Positions 55,317-64,000 of a stretch of 64,000 bases of DNA are shown piece after piece. A program made the translations under genes and the position numbers. The stretch's first letter is position 1. Each line of letters begins with the position of its first letter. The notes under the pieces were generated by a model. That model was not told the origin of the DNA. It did not search any database and was given only the letters and a program-made list of their open reading frames with translations. Origin of the DNA: Triglochin maritima (taxonomy: Eukaryota; Streptophyta; Magnoliopsida; Alismatales; Juncaginaceae); assembly GCA_963682175.1 (NCBI GenBank), contig OY821770.1, positions 13,484,501-13,548,500 on the forward strand, read 5' to 3'.

Positions 55317-55799
55317 TAGAGGTTCACATGGGACAGGTTGGGTCGGGTTTGGACCAGAATCCGACCCAACCCGAAAAAATCAGGTTTGTGAAAAACCCAA
55401 CCCGAACCCGAACCGATTCAGGTTCAATCCAACCCAACCCGAAAAATTGGATGCCGGAGAGGAGGTGCCGAGGCCTCGAGGAGAGGGGACGAGGAGAGGT
55501 CGGGAGAGGGCGACCAAGGTTAGGAATCTAGACGGGGTTGGGTTTTGAGGCGCGAGGGATGGACGAGATTGGTTTAGGGTGGGGTTAAAAATCTAGACGG
55601 CCCAGATTAAAACAACATTTTCGGGTTCGGGTTGGGTTGGGTCAACCCGACCACTCAACCCGAACCCGACCCGAAAAATTCGGTTTTCAGATTTTCCAAC
55701 CCGACCCAACCCGAAACCCTTTCCAACCCGACCCAACCCGACCCAACCAGTCGGGTTCGGGTCAGTTTTCGGGTTAAACCCGACCCGTGTGCACCCCTA
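55317..55799. mobile_element. hAT-type MITE with GACCCAACCCG repeats
   Basis: Perfect 8-bp target duplication ATAAATCA (55309-55316 and 55800-55807). TIRs are TAGAGGTTCACATGGG on the left and TAGGGGTGCACACGGG read inward from the right. The interior has clusters of GGTTGGGTCGGG and its complement CCCGACCCAACCCG, plus a GA/CG-rich centre (55445-55560). It is nested in the left Copia arm, absent from the right arm. No coding capacity. Confidence 0.9.
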
Positions 55800-56431
55800 A
55801 TAAATCATAAAGTTAGTTCCATTACCATTTTTTAGGAAGTCATGCTTTAAAACTGTCACACTCCTTCCTTACATGTCCAAATTTCTTACTTTAGATTTCT
55901 TATAAAAGTGACATTTTGGAGTAAAAACATGCATTGTACCAAATGTACTTGATTTATCGTTAGCAACAACTGCCTTCATTTTCTTTTTTCCTTTACCATT
56001 ACCGTTAAATTTTCTCTTTATCGGAGCATTAAAGGCAAGGTGTGCAAAGTCAAGTTTTTCAATTTTAGTCTTTCTTCTTCTTCAACACACATAGCAATTA
56101 ATTCACTCATTTTCCATTTCTCTTTTTGTGTTTTATAATTGATCTTGAAAGGACCAAATGTGCAGGTAGAGAAGTTACAATAAAACGAACAAGAAAACCT
56201 TTAGAAATTTCCATATCCATGCCTTTCAGTTTTGCGGTCATATCGTTCATCATCATGATATGTTCACGTATACCGCTAGTCTCATTATACTTGGTTGAGA
56301 GCATTTTCATTATTAGAGCACTCACATTAACCTTAGAAATACCTTTAATTTGCTCCTCAATAGAAGTCAAATATTCTTTAGCATTAAATGCCTTATTAGC
56401 ACTATCCTTTTCAGGGATTGCTCCCCGAATG

Positions 56432-56469
56432 TCAGGCGTGATGAAACTTTTTCATGTTACCAAACTTGC
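56432..56469. other. 38-bp centre of the Copia palindrome
   Basis: Unpaired spacer between the arms, containing ATGAAACTTTTTCAT, itself a small hairpin. Flanking sequences CAGGGATTGCTCCCCGAATG and CATTCGGGGGAGCAATCCCT are reverse complements except for one C/G. Confidence 0.85.
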
Positions 56470-58050
56470 CATTCGGGGGAGCAATCCCTGAAAAGGATAG
56501 TGCTAACAAGGCATTTAATGCTAAATAATATTTGGCTTCTGTCGATGAGCAATTTAAGGGTATTTCTAAGGTTAATGTGAGTGCTCTTATAACAAATATG
56601 CTCACAACCAAGTATAATGTGACTAGTGGTATACGTGAACATATCATGATGATGAACGATATGACCGCAAAACTGAAAGGCATGGATATGGCAATTTTTG
56701 AACACTTTCTTGTTCATTTTATTATGACTTATCTGCCTGCGCATTTTGGTCCTTTCAAGATCAATTATAAAACACAAAAAGAGAAATAGAAAATGAGCTA
56801 ATTAATTGCTACGTGTTGAAGAAGAAAGACTTAAAATTGAAAAGTCTGACTTTGCACACCTTGCCTTTAATGGTCCGACAAAGAGAAAGTTTAACGGTAA
56901 TGGTAAAGGGAAAAAGAAAATGAAGGCGGTTGTTGCTAACGATAAAGCAAGTACATCTGGTACAATGCATGTTTTTACTCCAAAATGACACTTTTCTAAG
57001 AAATCTGGACATGTAAGGAAAGAGTGTGATGGTTTTAAAGCATGACTTGCTAAAAAGGGTAATGAAACTAACTTTAATATTTATGAATATTTTTTAGTTG
57101 ATGTTCCTTCACATAGATGGTGGGTTGACATTGGTACAACTGTGCACATTATGAACTTATTGCAGGAATTCTATTATGTGACGAAACTCCCAAAGGAATG
57201 AAGGAAACTTAAAGGTGCTAATGGGCAAGAAACTGAAGTTGAGGTTATTGGAACCATTTATATAGTTTTGGAACATGGTTTTGTCCTTTATTTATATAAT
57301 GCAGTTTATATTCCCTCTATTGTTCGGAATTTATTTTTTGTGTCTAAACTTGACCTTTGTGGTTATTTATGTCAGTTTGGAATTATGATGTTTAAACTTT
57401 ATGATAACTCTTGTCTTGTTGGTTTTGGAGTTTCAGATGGTGACCTCTACAAACTACATCTCAATTATTCATCGACTAAGTCTTCATTGTCTATGAATGT
57501 TAATAGTGTCAATAGTTGTAAATGTGGAATCAAAAGAAATCGTGATAGTGGAGACTCATCAAAATTATGACACTGTCGTTTATGTCATATTTCTAAAGAC
57601 AGAAGGCAACGTATCGTAAAAGATGAAATTCTCCCTACATTAGTTTTTTTTTATTTTGATGATTGCATTGAATGTATTAAAGGAAAGTATCTTAAAGGAA
57701 CTAAGAAATGGGCTACTCAAAGTGGAGTACTTTTGGAAATTATCCACACAGATATAGGCAAACATTTTCCCACTCTGAGTCTTAATTTCGTTCATTGATG
57801 ATTATTCTCGTTATGTTGTTGCCCTATTCATGAAAAATCTGAACCACAAGAAAAATTCAAAAAATTTAAGGCTAAAGTTGAAAATCAACTGAACCTTAAA
57901 ATTAAAGTAGTGATCAGGTAGAGGTTGTAAGTATTATGGTAGACACACCAATTCAGGTCAAAATCCAGACCCATTTGCTTTGTTTCTTCAAGATAATGGT
58001 ATCGTCCATCAATTTTCAATGGCTGAGAGACGAAATCGTACACTTATGGA

Positions 58051-59264
58051 TATCGTGTTGGCTTTTATGCATTAATCTATATTAATTTTGATGATTAATC
58101 AAACTAATCTTAATCAATCAACCAAATCAATAAAAGTGAACAAACACGATTACATGCATTGCATACATACTTGTATATTTGCAATCATCTTATTAGGCTT
58201 ATCAAGATTCATCAAGAGAAGAAACATTGGGACAAAGACTCAAGAATAAAGACTTGTAATCAAAGCTTTGGACCAAGACTTGTAATTTTATATGTATTGA
58301 GTCCATAAGGTTTAATATAAACTTGAGAACTACGATTCTGTCCCGACCAAGTTCGGCCAACCGATCACCTATCAGATAACTAAAACCTACCAATCAGTAG
58401 ACGATAGGATGCTCTCTGAAATGGTCCAGTTGGATGACTGAAATACCTTCGGTCAACCGAAGTGCATTGGATTGTTTGTGGAATTTACTCCAATGGTCGC
58501 ATTTGAATTTTTCCTTAGAGCACAATTGACTTGTCCATTTTTGGAGGACCAATCTTATTTCGGTCAACCGATTCCTTCTTAGCCTTTGGCGCGCAATGAC
58601 TATTTACACATGGCATACGACCGTTGCCTTCAATGATCATTTGAGTCATAACTGTCAGCGCAAAATCCATGCTAACTTCGGTCATCCGAACTTGTATAAT
58701 CAAAGCTTGGTCTATTATTATTGTTCACCTTGAAACGGTGAACAGAACTCCATTCAGTGAATCGAACATAAATATGTCAAAATTAGAAAAAGTTACTGGA
58801 AGTTGGTTAACGGTAATCTGAATCCTATTCGATCAATCGAATGCTTCATTCTGATCAAGTCGACCTAACCTACCTAGAAATCTACCCAAGCTTAAAGCAC
58901 ATTCTTGCTTCTCATTGGTCAAAATCTCACCAACTTCCAAACGGCTAGTAGAGCTTTAAAGCTTGTAAATAAGGTATCATATCTTTGTTTGAAACTGTTG
59001 ATCACTCCCTATTGATCCATACTAGAGTGTCAAACTCCTTACATCTTCAATCTCTCATCTTTCTACACTCAAAGTCAAACTTCACCACTTGCATATCAAT
59101 TCCATATCAATATCCAAGTGTGCTCAAATATAGAGTGTTTAGATTGTGGTTCAACTTCCATATCAAAGAGTCACCAAGTGTTGTAAAGTTTTGAGGAAGT
59201 TTCCTCTTGGGTTGTGAGATGAGACACGAGCGAGGGAGGTGTTTGTAAATGACATTGATCTCGG
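58051..59264. mobile_element. Insertion in the right Copia arm with CGGTCAACCG motifs
   Basis: It replaces about 740 bases of Copia sequence still present in the left arm (53475-54215). It contains spaced TTCGGTCAACCGA-like palindromes (about 58350, 58450, 58560, 58679, 58828) and no coding block. Begins near TGTTGGCTTTTATGC, as expected for an LTR end, so a solo LTR is likely; the right end and a target duplication were not found. Confidence 0.5.
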
Positions 59265-60972
59265 CCCAAACATACCATCAAGAAATTTAAGGTCCGACTT
59301 ATCGCTAAAGGCTTTACACAGAAGGAAAGTGTTCATTTTGATAATATATTTTCTCCAGTTGAAAAGAAAGACTTGTTAAGAATTATTTTAGTCTAAGTAG
59401 CTCAATATGATCTAGAGTTACATCAAATGGATGTAAAAACTACATTTCTTAATGGTGACTTTCAAGAGGAACTTTTCATAACACAACCAGAAGGTTTTGT
59501 TGTGAAAGGCAAGGAACACATGGGATGTTGATTAAAGAAATCTATATATGGGTTAAAACAAGCATCTGACAGTGATATCTTAAGTTTGATGATGTGATAA
59601 CTAACTTTGGATTTAAAGAAAATGTGATGGCTCAATGCATATACCTTAAGGTTAGTGGGAGTAAATTTATTATTCTCGTTTTATACGTGGATGATATTTT
59701 CCTAGCTAGCAGTGATTTAGACATGTTTTATGAGACCAAATGATTTCTTTCAAATAAATTTAAAATGAAGGATCTTGGTGAAACTATTTATGTTATTGAC
59801 ATTGAAATTCACCGAGACCGATCTCGTGGGAGTTTAGGATTATCCCAAAAGACATATATTGAGAACATGCTTAGAAGCTATAACATGCAAAATTGTTCTC
59901 CAAGTTTTGTTCCTAATGTAAAGGGCGACAAATTTAGTAAATTTCAATGTCCCAAAAATGAATTAGAATGTGCGCTAATGAAACAAGTTCCTTATGCTTC
60001 ACTGGTTGGGAGTTTCATGTATGCTCAAGCTTAGCATTTCCGGTTGACATGCTTGGCCAATATCAAGTACATCCAGGAATGGATCATTGGAAAGCTGCCA
60101 AAAACGTTTTACGATATTTGCAAGGGACAAATGACTATATGCTTACTTAGAGAAGGTCAGATAACCTTGCGCTCATTGACAGTAAAATAGACAGTAAAAT
60201 ATCCACATTGTGTTACATATATATGCTTGTCGGGGTACCACTTTCATGGAAGAGTATCAAATAGTCTTTACAGGCATCGTCCACAATGCAAACATAAAAT
60301 TGTGGCATGTTATGAGGCTACTGCTCAAGCCGTTTGGTTAAAGAATTTGATACCTAGGCTCCAAGTAGTTGATAGTATTTCGAGACCACTTACGTATTTT
60401 GTGATAATGATGTTGTTGTTTTTTCTCTGAAAACAACAAGTCAAGTGGTGCATCCAAGTGGATTGACATCAAATATCTTGTTGTTAGAGACAAAGTCAAA
60501 GATGGTACTATATATTGTCATACAACACATAAGAACATGAGCAATGTTAGTTGAGTCACTAACAAAGGCTCTACCACCTAGTCTCTTTAGAGAGCATGTT
60601 GCTGGCATGAGTTTGGTAAATATGATGTAATGTAATGACGTTAATAACTAATGTGTATGACATTATATGGAAGCTTCAACGATGTATTTGACTTTGATTT
60701 GTAAAAGTTTTCTTATCAGTTATTGGGCACAATCTTATTTTATTTAAACAAATTTATGGACCTAATGAATTAGGTTGGCCAAGTTTAGAAAGATTACCAA
60801 ATACCATAATTGATGGGGGGCGGATGACGACGTCAGTCATTTGACTACATTGGTTTGGCTTGGTGATTCTGACTGAATAAGCTATATGTTTAATGAAATT
60901 AATGTTGACCAATTTTAGTATGTGCCTTATTAATGGAACTACTGAAATTGATGTTACAGCCAAACGGGAGAA

Positions 60973-61355
60973 TGTTATTATTATGTGGCATATATTATTC
61001 TATTAATTAATTAAAGTCATACATATCCATTACATTGTGTCAGTGAGTTATTTTGATGGAAAAAACTACCTCACATAAAAGCCTATAAATAAAGATTTTT
61101 TGTCCTAATTGTTGTCCTAGTTTTTCCACCATTATCTTCCTAAATTTCTCCCAAATTCAAGAAGATCATCCATCATCAAGTCTAGCAAAAAGAATTGAAG
61201 ATCAAGTTCCTAAAGTTTTGTTTCCGCATCAAGATTCAATAATGTCTTTATTATCCAATTCTAAGTACATTTTGTCTTTGTTATTTTATATCGAATTTAT
61301 GAATGATCTTGGGTTTATGTTGAGGTCTTAATATTTCGAACACTTATTTCTAACA
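60973..61355 (+). repeat. Copia 3' LTR (right outer end)
   Basis: 383 bp from TGTTATTATTATGTGG to CTTATTTCTAACA, preceded by the polypurine tract CGGGAGAA. Matches 49823-50184 directly and 51131-51519 in reverse. Confidence 0.85.
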
Positions 61356-62480
61356 TTAACATGTAATGACACTCATTGAAGTTTGTCTTAATTGTCTATT
61401 GGATAAAATGACGTTAATTAATGTCTAAAGTGGTCTCATGGTTTACTACGGGATGAATGGACATATGGATGCAAATGCGGAATTAAAAATGTAGAGAACA
61501 AGAGATGCAAACCACAAATAACACAACCAATTTATAATTTTACACAGGTTCAGCGGCCTTGGGCCTTCCCAGTCCTCTCCTTGAGTATTGCTTTTCCCCT
61601 AAGCCCCACTTGGATGTCTACTAATCGACCTCTGAGTCCAAACCTTTTTACATGAAAGCAACCGGACACCGCACACTGCTTGAATCTCTCCCACACCGGG
61701 ATGATGCTCTTCACTAGAGCTACAACCTTCAATTAGCTAGAAATGATGAACTCTTACTTAAGCACTTGAAATCACAAAGATGAGCTTGAGAGTAGTAATC
61801 AAGTGTGAGTGGAAAGTCTTAGAGGATGTGAGCAAGAGAGAGTAGATCATGTGTAAGCAAATGTCTCAGATATCTCTCTCTAAATGGAGTATGGTTATGT
61901 ATTTTTAAGCTATCAAGATATAAGGTTAATGACAAGAAAATAGCAAAAGAGATAAAAGCATAAAACTTTTGCTCAGCCGAGATTCGGACGTCCAACAAGG
62001 GAACTGTCTGAATTCCCTGATCATAGAAAATTACGAAAAGTTTAAATGCAATTTGGACAATTAAAATAAGAGCAGGTTGTCCGAAAATATGTGACAGTAA
62101 AGTGTGCTCTCCCTAAAATGTGGAATCAGATGCCTGATAGAATTTTGGTCATCCGAAATTCTAAGGCGTTGGTTGTTTAGATGTAAGCTTGGTTGTCCAA
62201 ATTAGGAGCTGTATAATGAGCCAAAATTTTGGATATAGTCGTTGTATAAAGTTTAAAAATTGACAAATCAATAACCATATTTGGTATAAAACGACAAAGA
62301 CAATTGTGCTTGCATAGAATCATATATACAATCACAAGAGGAACCAGTCGTCTGAAAACAATGGACCTAAACATGTAGAGAATCAAACGTCCGGAGAATT
62401 CTTGGTGTTATGTCCCTAACTCACTTAGGGTGCTAATGAAGGGTTAATGGTGATTAGTGATGAGGCTTTGCATGGGGAAG
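61356..62480. mobile_element. LTR-like repeat remnant
   Basis: Contains CACAGGTTCAGCGGCCTTGG and nearby punctuation typical of Copia/Gypsy LTR interiors, then degenerate TCCGAAAAT/TCGGACGTCC words at 61975-62400, resembling the short palindromes in neighbouring repeats. No coding block, no defined ends. Confidence 0.35.
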
Positions 62481-64000
62481 GGGCGTGAACAGTGGGGTGC
62501 ATGGAATGGAGCGTGAATAGTAGTCTGAAGGGTAGGGTGACGGGGTGGAGGTGGCTGGGATGATGAGGTTTGGGTGGGGGTTTAAGAGAAAACGTTTATC
62601 TCTCTCCCTTCCATCTTCCTTTGCTCTCACTCAACCTCTCTCTCACTCACTCTCTTCCTTTCATTGTGCGGCGAGCAGCGGCGAAGGAAACGACTCCGGT
62701 GGTGTAGGCGAGTTGTCCTGACGTGAGGCGTGCGGAGGTGGACGCGCGAGGAGGTGACGGAGACGACGTTGCACGAGCGAGGCTCCGATGGTTTCGTCGT
62801 TTTCTTGAGGTATGCCGGCTTCTTAGTGTGTTTTGTTGTTCACCCTCGGGTGAGGGATGTATTGGTCGCTCGGGGGAGGTCGGAGACCTCTCCGGCGACG
62901 AGAACGACGTAAATCCTTGGCTGATGCAAGGTTGCAGACGATCAACGGTCGACCGGGTCCCTTCGGGCGGTTGACCGATGTAGTGTATTTTGCCCGACTT
63001 TAACCAACACCGATTGGACGATGCCTTGTGGCGGTCGACCGGTAGTGCATTGTGCTGGTGGGTCGGGATTGCCTGTTGTGTTTCGGTCGACCGGTTTCCT
63101 GTGTTCGTTCGACGGGAATTTAAGTGTACTGGATTTTGATGCATGCTTGTTCGACCATTTCTTTATATGTGTTCGACTGTTTATGACTTAGAACTGCTAG
63201 GATGCCCTGATAGTTTTCGGTCGACCGAGACCCCTGAGTCGGTCGACTGGTAGTATTGTATTGATGTTGACCAGACTTCGGATTTTGACCTCGTATCGGT
63301 CGACTGGTTTTAGACTATTGGTCGACCGTTGGGACTTAGGTTTTACGCAGAGAGTTCCACCGTTACAGACTTTCAGTCGACCGAACCTTGTTGGGAACGG
63401 TCGACCGGATCGCCTCTTTCGGTCGACCGTTTGTGCACAAAACTGAATTCCCGATTCTTTTTTAGGATGCCAACTCTGTCCACGGAAACTCATGTCCTCG
63501 CCTTGTGCGTGAGCCGAGAGGTGACGGTGGGCGCGTTATGCGTGCCTGCCCAGGGACCGCCGTGTGGAAGAGTGTGGGTGTTCGGGACGTGTCACCTCCG
63601 TGTATGGATCGTGACTTGATGTGATGGATTGTTGGACTCATTGTAGAGTAGCAGGCCCGAGGGATCGCGGATCCCAATGTATGATGTTGGACGAGCACGC
63701 AACTGTCGTTGAGTGAGGTGACTATCAGCCTATATGGCTATGGAGGTCGCTACCCTGCTTTTATAGCAGCGTGGTTGGTGTTTGTGGCTCGTGGAGCCTA
63801 ATGACCTGGCAGACTTCGGTCTGGACCCGTCCGATGTTGTGCCGGACGTATTGTTGGACCACCGATGTTGTGCCGGTGATGCCGCTGATGTTGTTCCGGC
63901 GATGATGATTGATGGGCCGATGTTGTTCCGACTATGTTTTCCTCAGCTGGGCACCTACTGAGATGATGATTGATGGACCGACCGAGCGAGGGCTCCGTTG
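62481..64000. mobile_element. GGTCGACC-rich repeat family, copy B (runs off the window)
   Basis: Inverted relative to copy A (7490-8640). It contains a CT-rich leader (62600-62660), GGAGGTCGGAGACCTCTCCGGCGACG, about 14 CGGTCGACCG variants (62945-63430), GGATCGCGGATCCCAATG (63660-63678) and a run of GATGTTGTGCCGG / GATGTTGTTCCGG units (63830-63935). GC-richer than its surroundings. Small open frames in the leader (e.g. 62723-62974) have no recognised family. Confidence 0.6.
63830..63935. repeat. GATGTTGT(G/T)CCG tandem-like repeats
   Basis: At least four spaced units of GATGTTGTGCCGG or GATGTTGTTCCG(G/A) within about 105 bases of repeat copy B. No coding role is apparent. Confidence 0.7.

Larger units (their letters stand above)
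51131..56431 (-). mobile_element. Left arm of Copia palindrome (degenerate Ty1/Copia, minus strand)
   Basis: Outer 3' LTR at 51131-51519. Then on the minus strand: RNase H remnant (YMLTYRRSNNLEVIDYSDSD, about 52200-52400), reverse transcriptase with YVDDILLASSD (about 52820-52860), the RT N-terminal part (VWDLLDLPVGVKPIDCK, FKAQLVAKGFTQKEGVHF; 53400-53570), integrase remnants (about 53950-54540) and Gag (IKGISKVNVSALIMKMLSTKYN; 55860-56431). Many stops and frameshifts, so it is inactive. It contains two nested insertions (54541-55258 and 55317-55799). The 5' LTR and leader are absent: the element ends inside gag at the palindrome centre. Confidence 0.88.
56470..61355 (+). mobile_element. Right arm of Copia palindrome (degenerate Ty1/Copia, plus strand)
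   Basis: In order: Gag (ISKVNVSALITNML, MMMNDMTAKLKGMDM; 56470-57040), protease remnant (WWVDIGTTVHI, where a DSGAT-type active site is expected, 57118), pre-integrase and integrase (CHISK, CIECIKGKYLKG, LEIIHTDI; 57570-58050), an insertion with local deletion (58051-59264), reverse transcriptase (FLNGDFQEELF, YVDDIFLASSD at about 59686-59718, MKDLGETIYVIDIEIHRDRS), RNase H (DHWKAAKNVLRYLQGTNDYML; 60080-60140) and 3' LTR 60973-61355. Stops and frameshifts make it inactive. No 5' LTR. Confidence 0.9.

Noticed and set aside
62723..62974. Protein gene in repeat copy B
   Set aside because: Several overlapping frames in a GC-rich leader, no conserved domain, and the same region in copy A does not keep the frame.

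Overview
This is a plant (most likely eudicot) nuclear window: AT-rich, intron-split genes separated by long repeat-rich intergenic DNA. It holds three apparently intact protein genes, two unprocessed gene relics and a dense layer of nested transposable elements. Exon borders were found by following conserved protein families across GT..AG introns; all three gene models close in frame.

Layout. 1-445: right end of a Mutator-like element. 672-1375 (-): ATP sulfurylase relic. 2018-9086 (+): phospholipase D relic, split by about 3 kb of repeat DNA (copy A of a family rich in GGTCGACC palindromes; copy B is at 62.5-64.0 kb). 10.6-19.4 kb (+): BSK1-like brassinosteroid-signalling pseudokinase, 10 coding exons, preceded by a four-copy tandem repeat. 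21.9-22.4 kb: foldback MITE. 23,341-30,425: very young LTR retrotransposon on the minus strand with a gag-like ORF and no pol. 32,247-33,737: complete Mutator-like element with long terminal inverted repeats around a non-transposase ORF. 36,502-36,982: hAT-type MITE. 38,353-41,628 (+): beta-tubulin, 3 exons. 42,691-48,507 (-): BAH plus TFIIS-central-domain protein of the AIPP3/BDT1 type, 8 exons, convergent with the tubulin gene. 48.7-49.4 kb: second foldback MITE with a nested MITE. 49.8-50.2 kb: solo Copia LTR. 50,377-50,564: tRNA-like SINE with 9-bp target duplications. 51,131-61,355: two Copia copies head to head, forming an imperfect palindrome of about 10 kb with a 38-bp centre. 61.4-64.0 kb: LTR-like repeat DNA.

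The intact genes are functionally unrelated (hormone signalling, cytoskeleton, chromatin reading) and form no cluster. The main interest is structural: the giant Copia palindrome, the Mutator-like element carrying a foreign ORF plus a relative at the window edge, the gag-only young retrotransposon, and several repeat families carrying arrays of short CGGTCGACCG-like palindromes. No tRNA or rRNA gene, CRISPR array or bacterial-type operon was seen. All similarity statements come from reading the sequence and recalling family features; no database search was run.
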